This document shows positions 17,921 to 26,287 of a stretch of 64,000 bases of DNA, one piece after another. The notes under the pieces are model-generated. The model had not been told where the DNA came from, made no database searches, and saw only the letters and a list, made by a program, of their open reading frames with translations. The translations under genes were made by a program, and so were the position numbers. Source of the stretch: Endozoicomonas sp. NE40. Its GTDB lineage: Bacteria; Pseudomonadota; Gammaproteobacteria; Pseudomonadales; Endozoicomonadaceae. The DNA is taken from contig NZ_JBEWTB010000002.1 in NCBI RefSeq assembly GCF_040549045.1, forward strand, positions 4,948,501 to 5,012,500, written 5' to 3'. Position 1 is the stretch's first letter; each line of letters begins with the position of its first letter.

Positions 17921-17936
17921 TACCTCTTTAGGGGTA
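17921..17936. promoter_or_regulatory. NarL/NarP 7-2-7 operator in the nap promoter region
   Basis: TACCTCT-tt-AGGGGTA is a perfect match to the inverted heptamer arrangement TACYYMT-N2-AKRRGTA bound by NarL and NarP. It is 71 bases upstream of napF. A near-match half-site pair (gggggta/tacccag) lies at 17904-17917. The regulator is encoded 2 kb away at 19898-20533. Confidence 0.7.
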
Positions 17937-18054
17937 CATAAAAGCCACTATCATTCCGGCTTGGGTTTGATACACGAAGCTGTCATGCTACCCATCCCTT
18001 CTGATAAACCCCGGACAGGGTTATTAGAGGTAGGGCCTGCAAACTGACTGTTTA

Positions 18055-18068
18055 TTGACTTGAATCAA
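18055..18068. promoter_or_regulatory. FNR-like site between nap and the nar two-component genes
   Basis: TTGACttgaATCAA matches nine of ten conserved bases of the FNR consensus. Its centre is about 38 bases before the sensor-kinase start and about 211 bases before napF. The closeness to the plus-strand start fits control of narX-type transcription; its role for nap is less sure. Confidence 0.45.
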
Positions 18069-18099
18069 TTCAGAAACACCATTCATTAGCCAGGGAAGT

Positions 18100-19905
18100 A
18101 TGAATCCGTTGTCGTCTCACCCTCTCAGAACCAAAGCGCTTGTTGTCATCATTAGTGTTGGCATACTGGGGCTCACCAGCGTCATGGCCTCTCTCTGGTT
18201 TGCCATGGCGACCAAATCGGATGCCGAAGCCATTAATGTTTCCGGTTCTCTGCGTATGCAGTCCTGGCGGCTCTCTGAACAGATTCTCATCCCTGAACTG
18301 ACCGATACCGAATCCCTGGGTTTACTGATTGATATCTATGACAAGAGCATCAACAATCCGTCGCTGACCTCACTAATGGAGCTTAATAATCAACTGGGTA
18401 AACGTTATCGGTTGTTAAGGCAGGAGTGGTTCAGCCATATGCGACCACTGTTAGAATCTCTGGATTCGCACCCAGAGTTTATTCGTTATGTACCGGATTA
18501 TGTTGACCGAATTGATGCGCTGGTGTTTGCCTTACAAAACGACACTGAGCAAAAGCTAAGAAAACTGTTTATTTTTACCGTACTGTCAATGTTCGGAATG
18601 TTGTGTATTGGTGTCATTGCCATCCGCTATATTGGCAAAAATCTGCTTTTACCTATCGAAGCATTGAGTCTTTCAGCAGAAAGAGTTCGTACCGGGCAAT
18701 TCGATGCCCTGGAGCTGAACTACACCAGGCCGAATGAACTGGGGCAACTGACCAGTACGTTTAACAGTATGGCAAATGAACTCGACCAGTTGTATGGACA
18801 ACTGGAAGCGCAGGTGAAGCAGAAAACCCGATCACTGGAAGTGTCAAACACAGCCCTTCAGCTGCTTTATAACGCATCGCAGACGATTGGCATTAATCCT
18901 TATGACCGGGTAAGCCTTGAAGAACAGCTGTCGCAGTGGAAGACTCTGCTGAATCTCAAAAGCTGTTATCTCTGCATAAACAACAATGCCGGAAAAATCA
19001 GCCTGCGTCGTATTGATCCTGAACATAATCCCGACAATCAGTGTTGTCAGCAAAAGCAGTGCGATGAATGTCATCAGTCATCCGTTGACGACCAGCAGTT
19101 CCCTCTGAGATTCAAGGGAAGGCAGTATGGTTACCTGCGCATCAGTGCCTGCGACCGGAAGAACCTGTCTAACGACAGCCGTCAATGGATGACAACCTTC
19201 TGTGACATCGTTGCCAGTTCACTGTATCGCAGCAGCTATCAGGTGCAGGAACACCGGCTTCTGCTGATGGAAGAGCGTTCGGTGATTGCCAGAGAACTCC
19301 ATGACTCACTGGCTCAGTCTCTGTCCTTCCAGAAAATTCAGGTGGCCCGACTGCAACGCCAGCTATCGCGACAAAATACGACAGAAGTCATTGACGGAAT
19401 TGTTGATGAGCTGAAAGAAGGCATTACCAGTGCTTACCGACAGCTTCGGGAATTGCTGAACACCTTCCGGCTGAATATTTCACAGGGCAGCCTGGAAGAG
19501 GCCATTCATGGCACACTGGCTGAATTTGAAAAACGTTCTGATACCATCCATTTTCATCTTGATTACCAGATTAGGTATCTGTCACTTGACGCTCATCAGC
19601 AAATTCATATCCTGCAGATTATTCGTGAAGCTCTGGTCAATACCATCAAACATTCCGAAGCATCTGATGTAAAAATAACCTGCAAAAACCATGAGGATAG
19701 GGAAGTGCATGTACTCATCGACGATAATGGCAAAGGTTTTGACTTCCCTGACAACCCATCTGCAAACCACAGCGGTCATTATGGTACCACCATTATGCAG
19801 GAGCGCGCCGTGACACTGGGGGGGCAGCTGTCGTTTGAGCCGTCGCCTGAAGGCGGTGCCCGGGTGAAACTGCGATTTGCAAACAAGGAAACAGCTAATG
19901 ACTAA
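18100..19905 (+). CDS. Nitrate/nitrite sensor histidine kinase, NarX/NarQ type
   Basis: The 601-residue sensor kinase has an N-terminal helix (about 13-34), a periplasmic domain with the nitrate-binding P-box GSLRMQSWRLSEQI (about 49-62), a second helix (about 165-185), a HAMP domain (about 190-240), a cysteine-rich central module (about 285-335) and the HisKA_3 motif ARELHDSLAQS with the phosphorylated His near residue 400. The HATPase domain with NGKGFDF follows. It senses periplasmic nitrate/nitrite and should phosphorylate the response regulator whose gene overlaps its end by 8 bases. Whether it is NarX or NarQ cannot be decided by eye. Confidence 0.93.
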   Translation: MNPLSSHPLRTKALVVIISVGILGLTSVMASLWFAMATKSDAEAINVSGSLRMQSWRLSEQILIPELTDTESLGLLIDIYDKSINNPSLTSLMELNNQLGKRYRLLRQEWFSHMRPLLESLDSHPEFIRYVPDYVDRIDALVFALQNDTEQKLRKLFIFTVLSMFGMLCIGVIAIRYIGKNLLLPIEALSLSAERVRTGQFDALELNYTRPNELGQLTSTFNSMANELDQLYGQLEAQVKQKTRSLEVSNTALQLLYNASQTIGINPYDRVSLEEQLSQWKTLLNLKSCYLCINNNAGKISLRRIDPEHNPDNQCCQQKQCDECHQSSVDDQQFPLRFKGRQYGYLRISACDRKNLSNDSRQWMTTFCDIVASSLYRSSYQVQEHRLLLMEERSVIARELHDSLAQSLSFQKIQVARLQRQLSRQNTTEVIDGIVDELKEGITSAYRQLRELLNTFRLNISQGSLEEAIHGTLAEFEKRSDTIHFHLDYQIRYLSLDAHQQIHILQIIREALVNTIKHSEASDVKITCKNHEDREVHVLIDDNGKGFDFPDNPSANHSGHYGTTIMQERAVTLGGQLSFEPSPEGGARVKLRFANKETAND

Positions 19906-20533
19906 AACCAGAGTATTGCTGATTGACGATCACCCTTTGCTCAGAAAAGGCCTTGCCCAGCTGATCAACGATGAAGACGGTCTGGAGGTGGTTGGTGAAG
20001 CCAGTAACGGTATTGAAGGGATTGAGCTGGCAGACAGTCTGGCACCTGACCTGATACTGCTGGATCTGAATATGAAAGGCATGGATGGGCTTGAAACCCT
20101 GAAGCTGATGCGTGCCCGAAACATATTTATTAAAGTCGTGGTACTGACGGTTTCTGAACATAAGGAAGACGTAGCCGCCATGTTTCGTGCCGGGGCCGAC
20201 GGTTACCTGTTAAAAGATATGGAGCCGGATGACCTGCTGGACAACATCGCCAGAGCCGCATCGGGAAAACTCGCCGTTGACGACCGTCTGGCTGAGATAC
20301 TGGCCTCAGTGCTGCGCCCGCAACCCGAGAGTAACAGCAAGCTTGACCTGCTGACGCCAAAAGAGCAGGAAGCGTTACGTTTTATTGCCGAAGGGGATAC
20401 CAACAAGGTCATTGCACGAAAAATGGCTATTAGTGAGGGAACCGTGAAAGTTCATGTCAAGCGACTTTTACGTAAACTAGGGTGCCGGTCACGGGTTGAG
20501 GCTGCTGTCTGGTTCATTAACCGGGCAAAGTAA
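19898..20533 (+). CDS. Response regulator, NarL/NarP family
   Basis: This 211-residue LuxR/FixJ-type regulator has the receiver acid pocket (LLIDDHPLLRKG), the phosphoacceptor Asp in LILLDLNM, a Lys in LLKDM, and a C-terminal helix-turn-helix (LTPKEQEALRFIAEG through KVHVKRLLRKL). The start at 19898 overlaps the kinase stop, so the pair is translationally coupled. It very likely binds the 7-2-7 site at 17921-17936 to control nap in response to nitrate or nitrite. Confidence 0.92.
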   Translation: MTKTRVLLIDDHPLLRKGLAQLINDEDGLEVVGEASNGIEGIELADSLAPDLILLDLNMKGMDGLETLKLMRARNIFIKVVVLTVSEHKEDVAAMFRAGADGYLLKDMEPDDLLDNIARAASGKLAVDDRLAEILASVLRPQPESNSKLDLLTPKEQEALRFIAEGDTNKVIARKMAISEGTVKVHVKRLLRKLGCRSRVEAAVWFINRAK

Positions 20534-20771
20534 CGCTTACAGGGTTAAAAAATACATGGTTCAAAAACGGGGCTTGTACAGCCTGGCTGACCAAAAATGA
20601 CACAAATTACTTTCTGGGAAAGTCCGGGAGGAGGCCTGGTAGTTGGAAAAATCACATTGAGACACTGAATAAGCTGGAATCAAGTCGTAGTGAGCAGCTG
20701 CTCGACAGGTAACTGTAAAAATATACGGTTACGGTTGTTTTGTGGTAAAAATGCAAGAATGAAAACACTGG

Positions 20772-21305
20772 TCATTCGGGGCAGTTATAGGCCTTCCATT
20801 CAACATAGGCACTGTCGTGTTCTGACAATACGGCAGTCAGCTTGTCCATTTTTCCATCAAAGTAATTTTCTCCCTTGCTGGCAAACGAAGGCAGTAACAG
20901 GGTTATTTTGCCATCAAGGTCAACTTCAATGGGTGCGTTAGATTCAGGCATAGTTTCCATGCTGCTTTTTCCGATTAACTTATCATAAGAAACAATAAAG
21001 TTTATTGGATACAGCTTTCCCACATTTTCAAACTCAGATTTCAGAAGTTTTCTTAAAATATCAAACACATGAACAGAATGGCCGGTGTTTCGGTATAAGT
21101 CATGAACTTTGTAAGCAACAATGGTGAATTTATTATTGTTTTGGTAGGTTGATCTAACCACTAAAACTTCCTTGGGCATACCCCTTACAGGGCTAATATC
21201 GATACATCGCCATATCTTCTGGTGGATACTGATGCTCATTGAAAAATCATTTTTATCCAGAATCAATACTGGAAGTGGCTTATCCATAAATATTTTACTT
21301 ATCAA
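20772..21305 (-). CDS. Hypothetical protein, no family recognised
   Basis: This 177-residue frame is open from a TTG at 21305; an ATG at 21287 is an alternative start and neither has a clear Shine-Dalgarno. The protein looks soluble, mixed alpha/beta, with a run of basic residues and a C-terminus ending in YNCPE. There is no signal peptide or membrane helix. The composition is like real coding sequence, but I do not recognise it. The gap between narL and this gene (20534-20771) holds nothing I can name. Confidence 0.5.
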   Translation of the reverse strand: MISKIFMDKPLPVLILDKNDFSMSISIHQKIWRCIDISPVRGMPKEVLVVRSTYQNNNKFTIVAYKVHDLYRNTGHSVHVFDILRKLLKSEFENVGKLYPINFIVSYDKLIGKSSMETMPESNAPIEVDLDGKITLLLPSFASKGENYFDGKMDKLTAVLSEHDSAYVEWKAYNCPE

Positions 21306-21310
21306 TTAAA

Positions 21311-21481
21311 TCAGTGAGTATCATGGGCCGGGAGCTGCTCATCCTGACTGATGTCAGCATGCAACTTTGCCCGATCAGCTTTGCTGATATATTTCGGTTT
21401 ATTGTTTTTGGGCGCTAATTTGGCTTTAGCTCTTTTAGCCCGTGCTTTTAAAATCTGGTTCCCTTTTTTACGGCGGTTCAT
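21311..21481 (-). CDS. Small DUF2986-type protein
   Basis: A 56-residue, very basic protein is encoded from the ATG at 21481. The sequence MNRRKKGNQILKARAKRAKA followed by KLAPKNNKPKYISKADRAKL is characteristic of the DUF2986 family of small gammaproteobacterial proteins of unknown function. The acidic tail (ISQDEQLPAHDTH) is typical of small proteins that balance charge. It may be co-transcribed with the gene at 20772-21305. Confidence 0.8.
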   Translation of the reverse strand: MNRRKKGNQILKARAKRAKAKLAPKNNKPKYISKADRAKLHADISQDEQLPAHDTH

Positions 21482-21627
21482 AGTGGTTAGCTCGATTTGT
21501 AAATACAGGTATCATATCAGCTTCAAATGCGAATCCAAATTTATATAAATGCGTTTGTTACTTTGATTTATTTAATTAGTTAATTAAATCAGCGGGCATC
21601 ATCTTAATGCTGCCCACTGCCTTTTTG

Positions 21628-21945
21628 TCAGAGAACACGTTTCATCGTCGAGTATTCACCTCCGGTTGATAGAATGACTGTTACATCGGTTTTATTCCGG
21701 TTTCGGAAAAACCAGCCATGATTACCGGTAAACTCCGCAATCAGTTCCCCTTCAGAAACCCAGAAATAGATGGATCTTTCTCCCTCATTCATGACCAGCT
21801 TGACCTCAGCCTCCTCTGCCAGCTTCTCTTTTATTTCTCCCATTTCTGTCAGCTCATCATGATTATGAGAAAGCGCATGGTAGAAAAGTGCCTTGTGGGA
21901 ACTGCTTTCCAGTGAATAGCCTCTGCTCAACCAGAGGCTACTCAA
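21628..21945 (-). CDS. Hypothetical protein
   Basis: The 105-residue frame lies downstream of brnQ on the same strand. From about residue 35 it is rich in charged residues and predicts beta structure (KLVMNEGERSIYFWVSEGEL). The first 10-15 codons overlap a hairpin (tagcctctg/cagaggcta, 21917-21940), so translation may begin at the ATG at 21843. No family is recognised. Confidence 0.45.
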   Translation of the reverse strand: MSSLWLSRGYSLESSSHKALFYHALSHNHDELTEMGEIKEKLAEEAEVKLVMNEGERSIYFWVSEGELIAEFTGNHGWFFRNRNKTDVTVILSTGGEYSTMKRVL

Positions 21946-21970
21946 CCAGAGACTGTAGTCGTCTAACTGA

Positions 21971-23305
21971 TCAGATCGCTTCCGGGGCTTTCGTGGCAGA
22001 GCCTGTCAGTACCGACATCAGGCTTTGTACGACAATGCCTGTCAGACATGGAATTAACCAGCTGGTGTTGACTGTATACAGTGGCAGGTTTGCTGTAAAT
22101 ACAGTGTCCAGAGAAGCCGGAATAACGCCGACAATATTCATTGCGTCGACCGTGCCAAACAGAAGCGTCAGAATCATCGCTACATTATGGGCAGGCTTAA
22201 CCTGCGGAAAATAGTGAGACACAAACGATGCTACCACCAGGGCAATAGCCACCGGACACAATATCAATATGGCTGGCAAACTGAAGGTAATGATCTGCTC
22301 CAGGCCAAAGTTGGCAATGATGCAGGTGACAATAACAACCGTACAGGACACAAGGTTCCGGTTTAATTTAAAGGTTGAGCTGAAATACTCCGCATTAGCC
22401 TGAGTCAGGCCAACGGTAGTACTTAGGCAGGCAAGAATAATGATACCTGCCAGCAACAACTGACCAGACCCGCCAAAGATTTCATAAACATAGAGGCTCA
22501 GGATTTCACCACCATTGGCTGCTCCCTGGGTAATCGTAGTAGCGGTTGCTCCAACGTAGCCCAGTGCAAGATAACATCCCCCCATTAATACGGAGTAAAT
22601 CAGGGCGATATGCATTGTGGATTTTGCGATCTGGGCAGAGGAGGTCACCCCTTTGCTATTAATAGCCTGTATGATCACCCAGCCAAAGCCAACGGCAGCC
22701 AGAGCGTCCATGGTCATGTAGCCCTGCATCACACCTTCGGTTACAGGTGCAATGGCGTATTGACCGCCCGGCTCTGCAGGATTGCCCAGCGGGAACAACA
22801 GCGCTGCCACAGCAATAGCGGCCAGCATGAGAATCATTGCCGGAGTCATCACTTTGCCGATCAGGTCCACCAGCTTTTGTGAGTTATAAGTCAGGAGCAG
22901 AGTAATCAGGGAAAACACAATGGCAAATGGCAGCAGCAAGTCGCCCTGTACAAAGGGACGTAATCCCATCTCATAGGCAACGGTAACGGCACGGGGCATG
23001 GCAAAAGCAGGGCCGATGGCTACGAACAATCCGATCCAGAATCCACGGCTCAACACGGTTGCAAGTGGCGAGGTTAACTGGCTGGCTTTACCCACCATAC
23101 CCAGTACAACCAGAGCAAAGGCAGGCAGTCCGACGGCCGTAAACAGAAACCCGGACATGGCTGGCAGCAGGCTTGTTCCTGCTTCAAGCCCCAGGGCCGG
23201 GGGGAAGATGACATTCCCTGCACCAAGAAACAGTGCAAACGTCATCAGACTGATAACGACTGTATCTTTAAAACTCAATGCTTTGTTGTTTGTTGAGTGT
23301 GCCAT
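21971..23305 (-). CDS. brnQ: Branched-chain amino acid:cation symporter BrnQ
   Basis: The protein (444 residues) is a LIVCS-family carrier with about 12 hydrophobic helices. The conserved N-terminal LFLGAGNVIFPPALG motif identifies BrnQ, which takes up leucine, valine and isoleucine with Na+ or H+. The ATG at 23305 has AGGAG 7 bases upstream; a GTG two codons before it lacks a site. A 37-codon Leu/Val/Ile-rich leader lies upstream on the same strand, with alternative hairpins between, which suggests regulation by amino acid supply. Confidence 0.95.
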   Translation of the reverse strand: MAHSTNNKALSFKDTVVISLMTFALFLGAGNVIFPPALGLEAGTSLLPAMSGFLFTAVGLPAFALVVLGMVGKASQLTSPLATVLSRGFWIGLFVAIGPAFAMPRAVTVAYEMGLRPFVQGDLLLPFAIVFSLITLLLTYNSQKLVDLIGKVMTPAMILMLAAIAVAALLFPLGNPAEPGGQYAIAPVTEGVMQGYMTMDALAAVGFGWVIIQAINSKGVTSSAQIAKSTMHIALIYSVLMGGCYLALGYVGATATTITQGAANGGEILSLYVYEIFGGSGQLLLAGIIILACLSTTVGLTQANAEYFSSTFKLNRNLVSCTVVIVTCIIANFGLEQIITFSLPAILILCPVAIALVVASFVSHYFPQVKPAHNVAMILTLLFGTVDAMNIVGVIPASLDTVFTANLPLYTVNTSWLIPCLTGIVVQSLMSVLTGSATKAPEAI

Positions 23306-23346
23306 GAGCACTCCTGACTCTGGTTCAAAAGGTGTCCCATCAGGTG

Positions 23347-23417
23347 CTGGCGAAGGAAGAGATAAGTTTGGAGATGCTTCTTCCGCCAGTCATACTGACG
23401 GAAAATTACACCGCCAG
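23347..23417 (-). promoter_or_regulatory. Candidate attenuator with mutually exclusive hairpins upstream of brnQ
   Basis: Four short segments on the minus strand can pair alternatively: A CTGGCGG (23411-23417), B CCGTCAG (23395-23401), C CTGGCGG (23383-23389) and D CGCCAG (23347-23352). A:B, B:C and C:D compete, as in amino acid operon attenuators. A begins directly after the leader stop codon. The weak point is that D is not followed at once by a T-run; a short TTTT lies about 17 bases further. Confidence 0.5.
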
Positions 23418-23531
23418 CTAATAGCTAATGACTACTTGTAGTAGTACAGCGACTAGTAGCAAAGCGACGGAAATGACCAGGACGGCAGGCACAGCAATGC
23501 GGGCTTCGAAAGAAGCTTTTTCAAGACGCAT
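23418..23531 (-). CDS. Putative leader peptide of brnQ, rich in Leu, Val and Ile
   Basis: A 37-codon frame starts with ATG at 23531 and stops with TAG at 23418. Its second half is almost all branched-chain residues (VLVISVALLLVAVLL, then QVVISY). Several leucines use the rare codon CTA in pairs, whereas CTG prevails in neighbouring genes; CTA runs are typical of leader peptides that sense leucine. It is 113 bases upstream of brnQ. A small membrane protein is the alternative reading. Confidence 0.5.
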   Translation of the reverse strand: MRLEKASFEARIAVPAVLVISVALLLVAVLLQVVISY

Positions 23532-23965
23532 GGCACAACCTGACTGCATTTACATTTCCTGTAATAACGGTGTATTTTTTCACCATAAAGCACAGGGCCT
23601 ATATATGTAAACCGGTATAAATACATACAAAATGCTGACAATTGTATTCATAGCCATTCTGAATCCCTGTACGTTTTTTGTCGAGTATGCCACAGAGCTG
23701 AGGAAAGAGCCGTTGCCCCCTCTTGAAGTGTCAGCCCTGGACCGGTTTGATGAATTACCTGACTCATCAGAGTAGCCATCCCGGTATTTTTTGCGCCCTT
23801 AACGATAAGGCGTATCTTTCAAACCTGTCTAAACTGCTATTGGCTGGCTGACGTCTCCCTGTCGTTACGAAACGTTCATTAAAATACGACTTATGACGGA
23901 TGTCTCTCCTTCGCCCGATGGTTACCAGTGGTCTCTATTCCCCCCCTTTCTAAAGGTTTATCCGA
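23532..23965. other. Divergent promoter region between the brnQ leader and aspA
   Basis: No supported gene is present in these 434 bases. On the minus strand TTGTCA and TATACC, 16 bases apart (about 23640-23613), could be the promoter for the leader and brnQ. Towards aspA nothing specific was recognised. Confidence 0.3.
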
Positions 23966-25826
23966 ATGAGCACAGTAGCAGAGATTATCTCCAGAATACC
24001 GGTTCTCCAGGAACTCGAAGCGGATCAGGCAGAACAGGCTGCCAGACTGTTTTCAGTAAAGCGCTTTGCCGCAGGGGAGGTAATCCATAAAGAAGGTACC
24101 AGGCGTGATCAGCTGTTACTTATCCAGTCCGGCAGTGTCGACATCCTGCAGATAACGGAAGGAAAGCCTTCATTACCACTCATCACCTACGGTCAGGGCG
24201 ATGCACTTGGTGAAGGCGTACTGCTGGGTGAAGCGGACTATTTCACCACGGCTATTGCCAGAACATCCGTGGACAGCCTCGTGGCTGATGGTGACAAACT
24301 ACGGGAAATGCTCGACAGTGATGACGCTCTTAAAATCCGCGTCTATGGGCGGGTCATTAACAGCCTGCTGATGCGTATGACTCGCCTGGCACCTCGCGGT
24401 ACTCCGGATTCGCTGGAGCTGTGTCCCGGTAATACCCGTACCGAGCGGGACCTGCTGGGCGACAAAGAAGTACCTGACGATGCCTACTTCGGAGTACAGA
24501 CTGCAAGGGCAATAGAGAATTTCCAGATTTCCGGAATTCCTATTTCTCTCTATCCGGACTTTATCGCTTCCTTTGCCCTGGTAAAAATTGCAGCAGCCAA
24601 GGCTAACCGTGATTGCGGAGTTATTTCCAGTGAGGTGTGTGAAGGCATCGAGTCTGCAGCCCACGAAATTGTTCAGGGTAAGTTACTTGAACAGTTTTCT
24701 GTTGATGTCATTCAGGGTGGGGCAGGGACTTCAACCAATATGAATGTTAACGAGGTGATTGCCAACCGGGCGCTGGAGTTAATGGGGCATGAAAAAGGTG
24801 ACTACCAGCACTGTCGACCAAACGACGATGTTAATGCTTCCCAGTCAACCAACGACGCTTACCCGACCGCTCTGAAACTGACCATGTTGACCAGCAATCA
24901 GAGGCTACTGGCAGAACTGAAACGACTGGTGTCTGCATTCCGTGCCAAAGGGCAGGAGTTTGACAATGTTCTGAAAATGGGGGCGCACTCATCTGCAGGA
25001 CGCTGTACCCATGACGCTAGGGCAAGAGTTTGAGGCGTTTGCTTTGACTATTGAAGGCGAAATTGCCGGTTTAGAAGCAGGTGCCAGAATGCTCCTGCAT
25101 ATCAATATGGGGGGAACTGCTGTCGGCACCGGCCTGAATGCACCATCAGGCTATTCGGACAAAGTCGTGGAATACCTGCGCAAAGAAACCGGCTTTCCAT
25201 TCGAGCTGGCACCAAACCTGGTGGAAGCGACATCAGATACTCAGGGTTTTGTCACCTACTCAGCACACCTGCGCAGCCTCGCTATCAAGCTCATTAAAGT
25301 GTGTAATGATTTGCGGCTTATGGTGTCAGGACCACGTTCCGGCTTTAGTGAAATCAATCTGCCCGAACGTCAGCCGGGCTCATCTATTATGCCGGGCAAG
25401 GTTAATCCGGTCATTCCTGAAGTGATTAATCAGGTCTGTTTCAAGATAATGGGCAACGACCTTACGGTCAGCATGGCGGCCCAGGCTGCCCAGTTACAAC
25501 TGAATGTTATGGAGCCTGTTATTGCGGCTTCTGTGCTGGAATCAATTCGTATGATGATGAACGGATCAGCCACATTAAGGAACAACTGTATTCAGGGCAT
25601 TACTGCAAACCGGGAGGAGTGCAGACATTATGTTGACCACAGTGTTGGTGTGGTGACCGCACTGGTTCCTGTTCTGGGCTACAAGCCTTCAACGGCCCTG
25701 GCCGCTGAAGCCCTGAAAACCGGCAAAGGACTGGTTGAACTGATTCGCGAAAAGGGGCTGCTGACTGAAGCGCAAATAGATGAAGTGCTTGAACCTGAAC
25801 GCATGGCCTGGCCTCAGGGACGTTAA
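23966..25826 (+). CDS. aspA: Aspartate ammonia-lyase with N-terminal cyclic-nucleotide-binding-like domain (frameshifted)
   Basis: AspA splits L-aspartate to fumarate and ammonia. Residues 1-140 are an added domain of the Crp/cNMP-binding fold (QSGSVDIL; GDALGEGVLLGEADYFTTAI), followed from about residue 155 by a full AspA (TERDLLGDKEVPDDAYFGVQ; GGAGTSTNMNVNEVIANRAL; GSSIMPGKVNPV). The conserved phosphate-binding Arg of the cNMP cassette appears replaced (FTTAI), so ligand binding is doubtful. The frame breaks at a run of five G (24979-24983): with four G it reads on as MGRTHLQDAVPMTLGQEF. This is either a sequence error or a recent mutation. Confidence 0.85.
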
Positions 25827-25850
25827 AAACTTGCATACTGGTCAAGTTTT
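25826..25850 (+). terminator. Terminator after aspA
   Basis: A perfect 8-bp stem (aaaacttg at 25826-25833, caagtttt at 25843-25850) ends in TTTT directly after the aspA stop. It is AT-rich, so of moderate strength. Confidence 0.5.
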
Positions 25851-25948
25851 ACATACTATAGCGACGCGTTCGCAAGGCACTGTTTTAAAACAAGTTCTTG
25901 ATTTTTTAAAACAAATGGATAGCATTGTAAGCGCGTCAGAGATGACAG

Positions 25949-26022
25949 GGCGAGTTAGCAAAGCGGTTATGCACTGGATTGCAAATCCACGTAGACCGGT
26001 TCGACTCCGGTACTCGCCTCCA
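25949..26022 (+). tRNA. tRNA-Cys (anticodon GCA), copy 1
   Basis: The cloverleaf is complete: the acceptor stem ggcgagt pairs with actcgcc, the anticodon loop has GCA within ggattGCAaatcc, the T-loop is ttcgact, and CCA is encoded. It is identical to copy 2, 49 bases downstream. Confidence 0.95.
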
Positions 26023-26071
26023 CTTTCTATTTTCAGCAGTTCTGATATTCATCTGAATTGCGCCCCTATAA

Positions 26072-26145
26072 GGCGAGTTAGCAAAGCGGTTATGCACTGG
26101 ATTGCAAATCCACGTAGACCGGTTCGACTCCGGTACTCGCCTCCA
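26072..26145 (+). tRNA. tRNA-Cys (anticodon GCA), copy 2
   Basis: The 74 bases are identical to copy 1 at 25949-26022, including the encoded CCA. The two are probably transcribed together. Confidence 0.95.
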
Positions 26146-26188
26146 TTTCTACTTCCCCCTATCGTTTTTCAAAAGATTTCTTTCACTC

Positions 26189-26218
26189 TTCCTGTTTCCG
26201 TTATTCCTGTTTCCGTTA
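26189..26218 (+). repeat. Two tandem copies of a 15-bp unit upstream of cobQ
   Basis: The unit ttcctgtttccgtta occurs twice without a gap. It lies between the second tRNA-Cys and cobQ; it may be a slippage product. Confidence 0.6.
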
Positions 26219-26287
26219 TTGCAAAGATGTTGGATAATTCGCTGATTCGTTTATCGTGAAAATATTTTTTCTCACTGGTCAGTTTCC

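Noticed and set aside
23428..23610. 60-codon plus-strand frame opposite the brnQ leader
   Set aside because: Low-complexity Thr/Ala/Ser translation, no ribosome-binding site; the minus-strand leader explains the sequence better.
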